Shown here: one piece after another, positions 43,932 to 53,108 of the stretch
Layout: every line of letters begins with the position of its first letter
Numbering within the stretch: the stretch's first letter is position 1
Source of the DNA: Myxococcus sp. RHSTA-1-4
Lineage (GTDB): Bacteria; Myxococcota; Myxococcia; Myxococcales; Myxococcaceae
Assembly (NCBI RefSeq): GCF_020037125.1
Contig: NZ_JAIQDG010000001.1
Location: forward strand, 744,001-808,000
Reading direction: 5' to 3'
DNA: 64,000 bases
The notes under the pieces: generated by a model
Database searches by the model: none
What the model was told of the DNA's origin: nothing
The model's input: the letters and a program-made list of their open reading frames with translations, nothing else
Position numbers and translations under genes: made by a program

Positions 43932-43971
43932 CTTTGCACGCAAAGAGCGTACTCGCTGAAACATTTCAGCG
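43932..43971. promoter_or_regulatory. Two adjacent perfect palindromes between divergent genes
   Basis: CTTTGC-AC-GCAAAG (43932-43945) and CGCTGAAA-CA-TTTCAGCG (43954-43971) are perfect inverted repeats with two-base centres, eight bases apart. They lie between the amidohydrolase start (43885) and the kinase start (44100). The longer one is flanked by direct repeats of CGTACT (43948 and 43980). The form suggests binding sites for dimeric regulators controlling one or both genes; the regulator is unknown. Confidence 0.55.
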
Positions 43972-44099
43972 ACACCTTACGTACTGAGTCCAGCGCCCTT
44001 GAGTGCCGGAGGGGCGGATGTGCCTGGGAGTGCGCCGCCACCACACTCCGGGTCCACAAGCGTCGTATCGTCCACCCTTCGATAGATTGAGAAGACGCC

Positions 44100-45710
44100 A
44101 TGACCGCCCAGACCGCCACCAGCCCCGTGTCGCGCTTCCTCGACGGACATCTGCGACGCGATGCGCAAGCGAGGGAGCTGTCCGTGGCCCGCTTCATGGC
44201 GGGGCTGTCCGGCGCCTCGGTGGTGGTGGCGGCGGCGCTGGGTTCCTCCATCGGCTGGGGGCTGACGCAGGCGCTGATGGGGCTGTCGGCGGTGCTGTGC
44301 GTCTACTACACGGTGCTGTGGCGGGTGCTGCGCTCCGGCGTCTTCCACCCGGCCGTGCCCTGGCTCAACGTGGCCATCGAGGTGAGCATCCCCGCGGTGG
44401 TGCTGGCTTTCGATTTGCGCTTCCAGGGCCCCATCTACGCGCTCACCGCGCCCACGCTCGTCATCTGGCCCACGCTGATTACGCTGGCCACGCTGCGCAG
44501 CAACCCGCGGCTGGCGCTGGCCGCCGGCATCCTCGTCGCCGCCGAGTACCTGGGCATCTACTTCCTCTTCGTGCGCCCGCTCCTGCCGGAGAACGCGCTC
44601 CTCACCCTCACCCCGCGCTTCATCGCCACCCGCGCCTTCTTCTTCGTGGCGGCCGGCGTCTTCACCGCCATCCTCGCGCGCCACTTCCTCCAGCTCACCC
44701 GAGGCGCGCTGTCCGCCCTGCGCGAGCAGGAGGTCATGGGCAAGTACGTGCTGCACGAGCGCATCGGCGCCGGCGGCATGGCGGAGGTGTACCGCGCCAC
44801 CTACTGCCCCGAGGGCGGCTTCCAGAAGGCGGTGGCCCTCAAGCGCATCCTCCCCGCCTTCACGGACAACGAGGAGTTCGTCACCCTGTTCCGGCAGGAG
44901 GCGGAGCTGTGCTCCTCCCTCAACCACCCCAACATCGTCCAGGTGTTCGACTTGGGGCGCCACGGCGGCACCTACTTCCTGGCCATGGAGTTCGTGGACG
45001 GGCTGCCGCTGAGCGGCATCCGCCGGGGCCTGGGGCGCGGGCCGCTGCCCCTGGCCGCCGCCACCTGGGCCGCGGCGGAGCTGGCCGCCGCGCTGGACTA
45101 CCTCCACCGGCGCACCGGCCCGGACGGCCAGCCGCTGCACCTGGTGCACCGCGACGTCAACCCGCCCAACGTGCTCGTCTCCCGCTTCGGTGACGTGAAG
45201 CTGTCGGACTTCGGCATCGCCCGCGGCGCGGCGCGCGCCCAGCTCACCCTGGCCGGCAGCGTGCGCGGCAAGCTGGGCTACATGGCTCCGGAGCAGGCCA
45301 TGGGCCGTCCCTTCGACGGGCGCGCGGACCTCTTCGCCCTGGGCCTCACCCTCTACGAGTCCCTCACCGGCCAGCGTGCGCTGCAGGCCCCCACCGAGGA
45401 GGCGCTGATGCGCGCCGCGGTGGACCAGCAGATTGAACCACCCTCGCGCCTCAACCCCGAGGTGCCTCCGGCGCTGGACGCCATCGTCATGCGCCTGCTG
45501 GAGAAGGACCCGGCGCGCCGCACCGCCACCGGCGCGGAGCTGCGCGCACAGCTCCTCGCATTGGAAGGCCCGGCCGCTCCCTTCCCCCGGGGCCAGGCGC
45601 TCCTGGCCCAGGCGGCGCGTGACGCGCAGGAGCAGGCCCGGCGCGCCACCCAGACCCGGGAAGAGGCCGACGGCGTGCCCACGAGCCAGAAGCTCACCGC
45701 GCGCGTGTGA
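44100..45710 (+). CDS. Membrane Ser/Thr protein kinase with N-terminal transmembrane domain
   Basis: A 536-residue kinase. Residues 1-205 carry about six membrane helices in an unusual N-terminal position. The kinase domain runs from about 215 to 500, with GAGGMAEVY, VALKRI, DFGIARG and GYMAPEQAMGRPFDGRADLF. The catalytic loop reads HRDVNPPN, with Asn where the conserved Lys of HRDxKxxN should be, a variant common in some myxobacterial kinases; activity may be altered. The C-terminal 50 residues are Arg/Gln/Ala-rich. AGAAG lies six bases before the ATG. The membrane part may sense a signal directly, since no periplasmic domain is visible. Confidence 0.9.
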   Translation: MTAQTATSPVSRFLDGHLRRDAQARELSVARFMAGLSGASVVVAAALGSSIGWGLTQALMGLSAVLCVYYTVLWRVLRSGVFHPAVPWLNVAIEVSIPAVVLAFDLRFQGPIYALTAPTLVIWPTLITLATLRSNPRLALAAGILVAAEYLGIYFLFVRPLLPENALLTLTPRFIATRAFFFVAAGVFTAILARHFLQLTRGALSALREQEVMGKYVLHERIGAGGMAEVYRATYCPEGGFQKAVALKRILPAFTDNEEFVTLFRQEAELCSSLNHPNIVQVFDLGRHGGTYFLAMEFVDGLPLSGIRRGLGRGPLPLAAATWAAAELAAALDYLHRRTGPDGQPLHLVHRDVNPPNVLVSRFGDVKLSDFGIARGAARAQLTLAGSVRGKLGYMAPEQAMGRPFDGRADLFALGLTLYESLTGQRALQAPTEEALMRAAVDQQIEPPSRLNPEVPPALDAIVMRLLEKDPARRTATGAELRAQLLALEGPAAPFPRGQALLAQAARDAQEQARRATQTREEADGVPTSQKLTARV

Positions 45711-45744
45711 GGAAGCGCTGCGCCCCCGCCCGGGACGACCCTGA

Positions 45745-47172
45745 TTAGAGGCCGCACACCGCCGGGTCCGCGTTGCGGAAGGAGCACAGCAGCTTCGGCA
45801 GGCGCCGCTTCCAGGCGGACCAGTCGTGCGGCGCACCGGGGTCGTTCCAGTGGGCCACACCGTAGCCGCGGCCCCGCAGCGCCGCGACGAAGCGCAGGCT
45901 CGACTCGCAGTCGTCGCCGCCCGGCTCGTCGTCGCGCGTGCAGCCCGCGCGGGGCGAGCCGTGGTCCACGTAGAAGCGCACCGGCACCACCGGCTCCTCA
46001 CCCGCGCGCAGAATCATCGCGTCGCCGTCATTGCGGTCGATGACGCCGTCATGCGGCCAGAAGAGCGAGCCGGACTGGCAGCCCACGAAGCCGAACGTCT
46101 CCGGCATCTGGAAGCCCGCGTACACGGAGATGAGGCCGCCCAGCGACGCGCCGGCCACGCCGGTGTTCTGGGGCCCCGTCAGCACGCGGAAGGACGACTC
46201 CACGCGAGGCTTCAGGTCGTCCCGGAGGAAGCGCAGGGAGTCGTCCCCGCGCGGCTCCGGCCACTCCGGGTCCCGCTTGGGCGGGAAGGTGTACTGCGCG
46301 TTGCGCACCCGCTGCTCGGGCAGCGCCACGAAGACGAGCACCGCCGAGTCCTCCGGCCGCGCCGCGTAGTGCGTGTCCGCCGCGTCCGCGAAGGACTCGC
46401 GGGTGAGGCTCTCGTTGCCGTCGTGGAAGTACATGACGGGCAGCGCCGGGCAGTCCTTCCCGTCGTAGACCGCGGGCGTGTAGACGTAGACGTCACGCCG
46501 GTCGCCCAGCGCGGTGGCGGACACGCCGTACATCGCGGTGAGCCGCCCCTTCCCCGCGTCCTGCAGCTCCGGGTAGACGAGCGAGGAGAAGAAGCCCACG
46601 CCGTTCATGTTGATGCGGTCCCACGCCACGTGGCGCGCGCCCGGGTCCGCGAAGAAGTTGCCGTTCTTCACCAGCTTGTACGCCTGCGGGCCCGTGCGCG
46701 GCACGTCCACCTCCGCCACCCACAGGTCCGTGTCCCGCACCTGCACCAGCGGCGTGGCGGTGGCCGACCACTCGTTGAACTCACCGGCCACGGTGGTGCC
46801 CGGCGCGGACGCGCCCCGCACGAAGAAGGCCACGCGGGGGCGGGTGGCCGTCGCGTCGCTCACCAGCGGCGTGCCGCCCTGCTCCGCCACCGCCGCCACG
46901 AAGCGGTCGATGGCGGCGATGCGCTCCTCGCCCGTGGTGGCGCGGCTCATCGCGAGCTGCAGCTCCACCAGCAGCGAGATGGGCGCGCCGTGCACCGTCT
47001 TGTCGCGCTGGCACGCCCAGGAGGCCCCGGCGTCCGGCCCGGTGTCGGGCCCGAGGCCTCCGTCGGGGTACGTCTCGGTGAAGGGCGGGGGCGGAACGGA
47101 GGGGGCGCCCGGGGAATCATCACAGGCGGCCCACAGGGCCGCGCACAGCACGAGGGCGGACAGACGGCGCAT
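45745..47172 (-). CDS. Secreted enterochelin-esterase-like lipoprotein
   Basis: A 475-residue lipoprotein (lipobox LWAAC) with an Asp/Pro/Gly-rich linker, an N-terminal E-set domain (TVAGEFNEWSATATPLV) and a C-terminal esterase of the Fes/EsD group. The nucleophile elbow is GVAGASLGGLISVY, and the likely catalytic His is in NDPGAPHDWSAWKRRLP. Paired cysteines near the C-terminus fit an exported protein. It shares its two-domain layout with the cytoplasmic enzyme at 23830-24891. The start is GTGATG; I took the ATG at 47172. It is convergent with the kinase, 34 bases apart, without a clear terminator. Confidence 0.85.
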   Translation of the reverse strand: MRRLSALVLCAALWAACDDSPGAPSVPPPPFTETYPDGGLGPDTGPDAGASWACQRDKTVHGAPISLLVELQLAMSRATTGEERIAAIDRFVAAVAEQGGTPLVSDATATRPRVAFFVRGASAPGTTVAGEFNEWSATATPLVQVRDTDLWVAEVDVPRTGPQAYKLVKNGNFFADPGARHVAWDRINMNGVGFFSSLVYPELQDAGKGRLTAMYGVSATALGDRRDVYVYTPAVYDGKDCPALPVMYFHDGNESLTRESFADAADTHYAARPEDSAVLVFVALPEQRVRNAQYTFPPKRDPEWPEPRGDDSLRFLRDDLKPRVESSFRVLTGPQNTGVAGASLGGLISVYAGFQMPETFGFVGCQSGSLFWPHDGVIDRNDGDAMILRAGEEPVVPVRFYVDHGSPRAGCTRDDEPGGDDCESSLRFVAALRGRGYGVAHWNDPGAPHDWSAWKRRLPKLLCSFRNADPAVCGL

Positions 47173-47382
47173 CACGTTTCCAGGAGGCAGGGTGCCTTGT
47201 CGGAGGGGCGCTCAGCAGGCACCGCATGGGACCTGCGACAACATGTGGGCGGGGATGTACTACAGGCGTCGGCTCGCGCGCGAGAGGGCCCCCTCGCCGG
47301 GCTTCCGCTCACTCGTGGACACGCGCTCACCGCACCGCGCCTTGCGCCCCCACCACGGGGTGAGGGAGGTTATTCAGTACGC

Positions 47383-47919
47383 ATGGCCCGCGCTCTGTTG
47401 CTCTCCCTCCTCGTGCGTCAGCACATGGCACTCAAGGAGAAGTTCCGCGCCAAGTACCCACACCCGTGGCTGGTGTGGGAGGCAGGGGCCTGGAACGTCC
47501 CGGAGACGCTCGAGGGAAACGTGGCCGCCACGCGGCTGCCGCTGACGGACCTGCGGGACTGCCTGCCCGCTGGAGACGCCATGTGCTTCGAGCTGATGGC
47601 CCTGGCCGAGCGCGGCCCCATCCGGCTGGGGCGCGCCTCCCACAACGCCATGGTCATCAACGACGCCACCGTGTCGCGCGAGCAGCTCCTGCTGGCCCCC
47701 ACTCCGGACGGACGGTGGCAGGTGACGCGCCTGCCCGGCTCCCGCCCGGTGACGCTGGACGGGACGCCCATGGAGCCGGACCAGCCCGCCCTGCTGCGGC
47801 CGGGCCTCCAGCTCCAGGTGGGAGACGTGCGCCTCACCTTCCATGACGCGGAGGGCTTCAACGCGCGCATCGGCCGCATCGCCGAGCAGGTCATCGCGCA
47901 GGCCGCCGCGCCACGTTGA
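47383..47919 (+). CDS. FHA-domain protein
   Basis: A 178-residue protein whose C-terminal ~100 residues form an FHA domain: RGPIRLGRASHNAMVINDAT, then VSREQLLL, then a predicted beta strand ending in QVGDVRLTFH. The conserved Gly-Arg and Ser-Arg needed for phosphothreonine binding are present. The N-terminal 70 residues are not recognised. GGGAGG lies upstream of the ATG at 47383, with ATG 47425 as an alternative start. It has no effector domain, so it may be an adaptor read by one of the nearby kinases. It is convergent with the TPR gene. Confidence 0.82.
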   Translation: MARALLLSLLVRQHMALKEKFRAKYPHPWLVWEAGAWNVPETLEGNVAATRLPLTDLRDCLPAGDAMCFELMALAERGPIRLGRASHNAMVINDATVSREQLLLAPTPDGRWQVTRLPGSRPVTLDGTPMEPDQPALLRPGLQLQVGDVRLTFHDAEGFNARIGRIAEQVIAQAAAPR

Positions 47920-47932
47920 GCCCGGGCGCCGG

Positions 47933-48640
47933 CTACCGGAGCGGGCTGACGTTGCCCAGCGAGGTGGGGCGGGCGTCCGGGCCGCTGGTGGCCATGATGA
48001 CGCCGGTGGTGACGAGCGCCGCCGCGGCGCCCATGCCGGCCCATACCCACCACTTGCGCGTCCACGGCCGGGAGACGGTGTTCCCCTGCTGGGGCGCGGG
48101 CTGGGTGAGTGCCCGGGCGGCGCGGGCCTCCATTGCGCGCTGCTCGGCCTCCAGCTCCGCGCGGCGGCGGGCCGCGGCCTCCGCTTCCGCCTTCGCCGCC
48201 TCGGCGCGGGCCCGCTGCACCTGCTTGTCCTGCTCGGCGCGCTCGCGCTCCAGCCGCCGGGCCTCCTGCTCGCGGGCCCGGGCCTCCATCTCCTGCACCA
48301 GCCCACGCACCGCGGGCGCCTGGGACTCGTCCGGCAGCAGCGACAGGTAGCGCCGGTAGAAGAAGGCCGCGCGCGAGAACTGGCCGAGCTGCCGGTGGCA
48401 CTGGGCCATGTTGAAGAGGAACCCGGGCAGCGGCTTGAGGCGGTACGCCTCGCTGAAGGACGTGAGCGCCTTGTCGAAGTCGCCCACGTCGTAGGCCAGG
48501 TTGCCCTCCGCGAAGTGCTCGCGCGCCTGCGTCTCCGCGTCCGGCCCCTCCGCCCGCACGGCCGGAGGGGCCAGCAGCAGCGCCCCCAGCACGGCCAGCA
48601 CCACCCCGCTACGGAGTGGCGAACGGGTCGATGACCGCAT
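47933..48640 (-). CDS. TPR/coiled-coil envelope protein
   Basis: A 235-residue exported protein with a signal sequence (VVLAVLGALLLAPPAVRA), two TPR motifs (FAEGNLAYDVGDFDKALTSF, FNMAQCHRQLGQFSRAAFF), a long Glu/Arg/Ala coiled coil and a C-terminal membrane helix (VWAGMGAAAALVTTGVIMA). This layout is common in uncharacterised myxobacterial envelope proteins. The start overlaps the 3' end of the upstream kinase gene by about 30 bases on the same strand, so the kinase and TPR protein are co-expressed. The start is GTGATG; the ATG was chosen. Confidence 0.85.
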   Translation of the reverse strand: MRSSTRSPLRSGVVLAVLGALLLAPPAVRAEGPDAETQAREHFAEGNLAYDVGDFDKALTSFSEAYRLKPLPGFLFNMAQCHRQLGQFSRAAFFYRRYLSLLPDESQAPAVRGLVQEMEARAREQEARRLERERAEQDKQVQRARAEAAKAEAEAAARRRAELEAEQRAMEARAARALTQPAPQQGNTVSRPWTRKWWVWAGMGAAAALVTTGVIMATSGPDARPTSLGNVSPLR

Positions 48641-50087
48641 CACGCAGCCCTCTCTTGCGAGCCGCCGGCCGCGAGGCGCCGGCCGCCTGCCGAGGGGCCG
48701 TCTGCGCCTTGGCGAGCGGCACCTCCAGCACCGCGTGCGTGTCCAGCCGCACCTCCCGCTCCAGCGGGACGTAGCCGGCCAGCTCCACCCGCAGGCCGAT
48801 GGGCGCGTCCGCGCCGGGAAGCTCCTTGATGAGCGGCGTGATGCCCAGCACCTCGCCCGTGTCCGCGCGCTTCACCTGCGCGCCCTCCGGGAAGGAGCGC
48901 ACCGTGAGCGTGACGGGCGCGCGGGGCGCCACGGACTCCGCGGCCGTCGCCGCCGTCGCCGCCGCCATGGGGCCGGGCTCGCGCGCGGAGCGCAGGCCGG
49001 ACCACGTGAGCGCTCCGGCCACCAGCGCCACCACCGCCGCGCCCGCCGCCAGCGCCATGCGCGGGCGCCACGGCACGGGCACCAGCATCCGCTTCGTGGG
49101 CCGCTCCGAGACGTCCTCCACCCGGTCGCCGGGCGCCTCCGGCACGCTCACGGGCGAGGGCAGCAGCAGGAGCGCCGTGGTCACCTCCGCCAGGGACTGC
49201 GGCCGTGCCTCCGGCTCCTTCGACAGGCAGCGCATGACCAGCTCGCCCAGCTGCGGCGGCAGCGGCTCGCCCGAGGGCAGGAACGAAGGCAGCGGCGGCG
49301 GCGGCTGGGTGATGATCTGCACCACGAGCTGGCCGAAGGCCGGAGCCTGGAAGGGCGGCCGCCCGGCGAGCAATTCATAGAGGATGTTGCCCACCGCGTA
49401 GATGTCCGCGCGGGCGTCCACCGGCAGTCCCGCCGCCTGCTCCGGGGACATGTACGCGGGCGTGCCGATGATGGTGCCGTCCAGCGTCCCCGTGGTGCTG
49501 CCCTCGGTCGTGAGGAGCTTCGCCACGCCGAAGTCCAGCACCTTCACGAAGTCCGTCTGGCCGGCGCGGTGGATGAGGAAGAGGTTGTCCGGCTTGACGT
49601 CCCGGTGCACCACGCCCACCTGGTGGGCCGCGCCCAGCGCCGCGCACACCTGCACGGCGATGCGCTGGATGCGCGCGAGCGTCAGCTTCTCCTCCTTCGC
49701 GAGCGAGGCGAGGCTCTGCCCCCGCAGCAGCTCCATGACGCAATAGACGTGGCCGCCCTCGCCCTCGTCCACGAAGTCGAAGATTTCGACGATGTGCTCG
49801 TGGTTGATTTGGTTGACGGTGCGCGCCTCCTGGAAGAAGCGCTGCACGAAGCCACCGTCGCGCGCGTGCTCGGGCTTGAGCACCTTGAGCGCCACCTGGC
49901 GCCCCAGCCGCGCATGGCGCGCCTGGAACACCTTGCCCATGGACCCCTCTCCGAGGAGCCGCTCGAGCTGGTAGTTCCCCAGCGTGGAGCCCACCCGCAG
50001 CTCCACGTCGGCGCGGTTGACTACGTCACCCACGGCGCCCCCTGCTGTGGACAGCACTGTCTGTGCGAAGAGGTCATCGGAGCCCAT
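48609..50087 (-). CDS. Ser/Thr protein kinase with PEGA domain
   Basis: A 492-residue kinase with all catalytic motifs: GEGSMGKVFQARH, VALKVLKPEH, HRDVKPDN, DFGVAKLL and GTPAYMSPEQAAG. After the kinase domain (to about 330) comes one membrane helix (MALAAGAAVVALVAGALTW), then a PEGA domain (SFPEGAQVKRADTGEVLGIT, then GLRVELAGYVPLEREV) that would face the periplasm. The start MGSDDLF at 50087 lacks a clear ribosome binding site, but the frame upstream looks non-coding. The 3' end overlaps the TPR gene. Confidence 0.9.
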   Translation of the reverse strand: MGSDDLFAQTVLSTAGGAVGDVVNRADVELRVGSTLGNYQLERLLGEGSMGKVFQARHARLGRQVALKVLKPEHARDGGFVQRFFQEARTVNQINHEHIVEIFDFVDEGEGGHVYCVMELLRGQSLASLAKEEKLTLARIQRIAVQVCAALGAAHQVGVVHRDVKPDNLFLIHRAGQTDFVKVLDFGVAKLLTTEGSTTGTLDGTIIGTPAYMSPEQAAGLPVDARADIYAVGNILYELLAGRPPFQAPAFGQLVVQIITQPPPPLPSFLPSGEPLPPQLGELVMRCLSKEPEARPQSLAEVTTALLLLPSPVSVPEAPGDRVEDVSERPTKRMLVPVPWRPRMALAAGAAVVALVAGALTWSGLRSAREPGPMAAATAATAAESVAPRAPVTLTVRSFPEGAQVKRADTGEVLGITPLIKELPGADAPIGLRVELAGYVPLEREVRLDTHAVLEVPLAKAQTAPRQAAGASRPAARKRGLRDAVIDPFATP

Positions 50088-50413
50088 GGTGGGAAGAAGT
50101 TTCCATGCCCGGCTCCAACGGCAACCCTCCCGTGCGCCTCTGTCTTCCCAGGGACGGCGAACTTGTCGGCCTGTGAGAATTCGCGACGCCACCGGGTAGA
50201 AACTCCTCCCCGGCCGCACTCCCGGAAACACTCCTCCCTCCCGCCAGGGCCGTCATCCAGTGGCCATGCCAGGGCCTCGGCCCCCTCGTGGGGACTGACG
50301 ACTGCCTGACAGGGGTGGGACGGAATCACGGCTGAAGGCTCATCGGGGAACGGGGTGGGATACGGGGCTCGTGGCGAGGGCCTCGGGGGAGGCCCCCGCC
50401 GCGAGCCGGGCAC
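50088..50413. other. Intergenic region before the kinase, with terminator
   Basis: These 326 bases lie between the stop of the Cys-rich lipoprotein gene and the kinase start, both on the minus strand. The left end holds a long hairpin (50366-50407) that should end the lipoprotein transcript. The remaining ~270 bases must carry the kinase promoter. I could not pick a clear -35/-10 pair. No small gene is supported. Confidence 0.5.
50366..50407 (-). terminator. Long hairpin after the Cys-rich lipoprotein gene
   Basis: Arms of 19 bases (50366-50384 and 50389-50407) pair at 17 positions, plus one wobble and one mismatch, around a GGGG loop. The hairpin begins six bases after the stop codon on the minus strand. 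No T-tract follows, as is usual in this GC-rich genome. Confidence 0.7.
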
Positions 50414-51703
50414 TCAGTTACACAGCCCGCCGGACTGGCACCTGCCCGTCGAGCCATTGGCGCGGGTGCATTGCTTCCCAAGGCAGTCGTCGTCCGCGCA
50501 GTCCGGCTTTTCATCCCCGTCGTTGTCGCGGGTGTCTCGGCAGTTGACCTCCGTGCAGGTGGACGCATCACACCAGGCGAACGCGTCCGACTGACCAGGG
50601 GTGCACGCCTTGAGGTTGCAGTCCGAGTCCGCGCAGTCGATGTCCGCGTCACCGTCATTGCTGATGCGGTCCGTGCAGTCGACCTCCGTCCGGGTACTGC
50701 TGGCGCAGGTGCAGCCCATGCCGCAGGTCTCGCCGGCGCAGACCGGGTCGGCGCAGTCGGTGCCGCCCACCCCGTCGTCGTTCACGCCGTTGTCGCACAC
50801 GCCCTCGACGCAGCCGGTACGCGGGCCCGAGTTCTGGCAGATGAGGCCCTCGCCGCACACCTGCCGGTTGCAGTCGGGGTCCGCGCAGTTGAACAGGCCG
50901 TCGCCGTCCTCGTCACCGCTGTCGCGGTCGCAGAGCGTCTCCTTCGCCGTGCCGCTGATGCACGCACAGCCCTCGCCGCACGGCTGGTTGTCGCAGTCGT
51001 CGCGGTCCGCGCAGTTGAGCAGGCCGTCGTCGTCCTCGTCACCGCTGCCGTGGCCGCAGGCCGTCTCCGCCTTCCGGCCGTTGCGGCACACGCAACCCGT
51101 GCCGCACGACTGGTTCTCGCAGTCCTCACGGTCCTGACAGTCGGCGGGGCCGTCGCCCTCGTCGTCATTCCCGTCGCCGCAGTTCAGCTCGCCGCGCCGC
51201 ACGCACTCGCCATTCACGCAGTTCTGCAGGAAGGTGCAGGACACGTCGCACCGGCCGCAGTAGCCGGGGTCCGTCTGGAGGTCGAAGTCCTCATCCACCC
51301 GGCCGTCGCAGTCGTCGTCCTGCCCGTTGCACTCCTCGTTGATGGGCAGCACCTGGTTGACGCAGGTGATGCCGCCAGTCCTGGTGCACGCGGACTGGCC
51401 CGGGCGGCAGGTGCCCACGCCGCTCGTGCCCTCGGGGCCCGTGTAGCAGGAGGCGTCCAGCTCATCGATGGCGCCGTCGCAGTCGTCGTCCACGCTGTTG
51501 CACAGCTCGTCCGGCTCGGGCAGGCAGCAGTACTTCGGCCCGTCGTTGGGCAGCGCCGTGCACACGTAGCCGTCGCCACCGCAGTCGGCGTCCGCGCCGC
51601 AGGTGTACGGAACGTCGTTGGGAAACTCCACCTTGCAGCCCGCCGCTCCGGACAGGAGCAGCAGGGAGCAGAGCGCTCGCAGCCAGGGATTGAAGGTCAT
51701 CAT
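50414..51703 (-). CDS. Cys-rich lipoprotein with MopE-like metal-binding repeats
   Basis: A 429-residue secreted lipoprotein (lipobox SGAAGC) with more than 40 cysteines. It contains two MopE-type repeats (CNSVDDDCDGAIDE, CNGQDDDCDGRVDE) linked to copper or calcium binding. Several further repeats are of the form C-x-DGxDxDGDGxxNCADxDC. The Asp-rich loops should bind divalent metals once outside the cell, and the cysteines should be paired. It starts five bases after the stop of the PEGA protein gene, so the two are co-transcribed and may act together at the surface. The start is ATGATG; the first was taken. Confidence 0.87.
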   Translation of the reverse strand: MMTFNPWLRALCSLLLLSGAAGCKVEFPNDVPYTCGADADCGGDGYVCTALPNDGPKYCCLPEPDELCNSVDDDCDGAIDELDASCYTGPEGTSGVGTCRPGQSACTRTGGITCVNQVLPINEECNGQDDDCDGRVDEDFDLQTDPGYCGRCDVSCTFLQNCVNGECVRRGELNCGDGNDDEGDGPADCQDREDCENQSCGTGCVCRNGRKAETACGHGSGDEDDDGLLNCADRDDCDNQPCGEGCACISGTAKETLCDRDSGDEDGDGLFNCADPDCNRQVCGEGLICQNSGPRTGCVEGVCDNGVNDDGVGGTDCADPVCAGETCGMGCTCASSTRTEVDCTDRISNDGDADIDCADSDCNLKACTPGQSDAFAWCDASTCTEVNCRDTRDNDGDEKPDCADDDCLGKQCTRANGSTGRCQSGGLCN

Positions 51704-51708
51704 GGTTG

Positions 51709-52911
51709 TCAGAAACTCCCGCCGACGACGAGGTGGAGCGCCGTGGAGGCACCACCGGGCCCGCCCGGCTCCAGGGTGGCCTTGGGCGCGCTGCGCGTGG
51801 GCACCACCACCAGCCACACCACGCTGCCCGCGGCCACCACGCCGCCACCGGCGATGAGCGCCGTGGCCAGGTTCGCCTGCGACTGCGCGTCCAGCCGCTC
51901 CTTGCGGCTCACGTCGAAGATGCCGTCCCCGTCCGCGTCACCCGCGCGGGACTCCACGTCCTTGGCCCCCATCCCCAGCACCACGCCCGCGCCCACCGCG
52001 GCCAGGCCCACAATCGCGGTGTAGAACGCCGGGCGCTTGAAGAGGGACTGCCCACCGCCGCGGCTTCCGGACACCCCGGCCACCGCATCGTCACCAGGGC
52101 CCTCCGGCGCCGGGCCGGAAATCTCCAGCCGCACGTCCACCGACTCGCTCGCGCCGGGCTTGAGGTCCAGCGTCCGGGTGAAGGTGCTGTACTCGTCCGC
52201 GGACACCTCGAGCTGCGTGGTGCCCGGGGGCAGGCGCGCCTCCACGCTGCCCACGCCGAGGATGCGCTCGCCCACCTTCACCACCGCCTGTGGCACGTTG
52301 ACCGCCACCTTCAGCACCGCGCGCGGCCGGGCCAGGGCCATCATCCGGTTGGACAGCTTCGTGGCCGCCTCCTTCTGGAAGGCCGCGTCGCGCGGGTTGC
52401 GCCCCGACACCACGTCCTCCACCACCACGCGGCGGTCCCGGTCATACGTCCATGCCCGCAGCGTCCAGCCCGCATCCTCCAGCGACAGTCGCGCGGTGGT
52501 GAGCAGGTCCGCGTCCAGCGCGTCCGCCGGCTCCGCCAGGCACGACACCTCCGTGCAGCGCACCGCCGCGTCATACCCCTCCGCCAGCCGCTCGCGCGTC
52601 TCCTGGAGGTTGGCGCCCAGCGTCACCATGCCGGAGGACATCGCCCCGCGCGCCAGCGTCTTCAGCCAGGCCTGCGCCTGCTGCGCGCCGGCGCGCTCGG
52701 GGGTGTCCAGCCCCAGCAGCACGAAGCGCGGCATCAGCGCCGCCTTCGGGTCGCTGTCTCGCAGGTCCAGTCCGATGTCCGGGCCAGGCTGCTCCTGGGC
52801 CGACGTGTCCGTGCTGAGGTCCAGGCCCAGGCCGCCTTCCTGGGCCCGCGCGGGGTGGACCCACAGCGCGAGCGCCAGCAGGGCAATGGAGGGAGCGGGG
52901 GGAATGCGCAT
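51709..52911 (-). CDS. Exported PEGA-domain protein with two C-terminal membrane helices
   Basis: A 400-residue protein with a signal peptide (SIALLALALWVHPARA). A region follows resembling the beta/alpha N-domain of myxobacterial envelope proteins (MPRFVLLGLDTPERAGAQQA, then CTEVSCLAEPADAL). Next come a PEGA-like domain (LPPGTTQLEVSADEYSTFTR), and two helices (FYTAIVGLAAVGAGVVLGM, LATALIAGGGVVAAGSVVWL) flanking a short Asp-rich loop (DADGDGIFD). No enzymatic motif is seen. The start ATG at 52911 gives the best signal peptide. First gene of a two-gene operon with the Cys-rich lipoprotein. Confidence 0.82.
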   Translation of the reverse strand: MRIPPAPSIALLALALWVHPARAQEGGLGLDLSTDTSAQEQPGPDIGLDLRDSDPKAALMPRFVLLGLDTPERAGAQQAQAWLKTLARGAMSSGMVTLGANLQETRERLAEGYDAAVRCTEVSCLAEPADALDADLLTTARLSLEDAGWTLRAWTYDRDRRVVVEDVVSGRNPRDAAFQKEAATKLSNRMMALARPRAVLKVAVNVPQAVVKVGERILGVGSVEARLPPGTTQLEVSADEYSTFTRTLDLKPGASESVDVRLEISGPAPEGPGDDAVAGVSGSRGGGQSLFKRPAFYTAIVGLAAVGAGVVLGMGAKDVESRAGDADGDGIFDVSRKERLDAQSQANLATALIAGGGVVAAGSVVWLVVVPTRSAPKATLEPGGPGGASTALHLVVGGSF

Positions 52912-53108
52912 AGACCCTGGTTCTACCCCGCCGCCCCCCACAACGGAATGACGCTCGGCCGCCCCCCTTTCACGGCCTCCCCGGGCCGCCCGTCAACCGG
53001 GTAGGACATGGCCGCCTGCCCTGCGCACGGCGGGGGCGGGGCTCGCTCCCGGAAGCTTGCCGGGGGCCGGGCCGGTCCTCATCTCCCTTCCTAAAGGAGA
53101 TGAACCAC

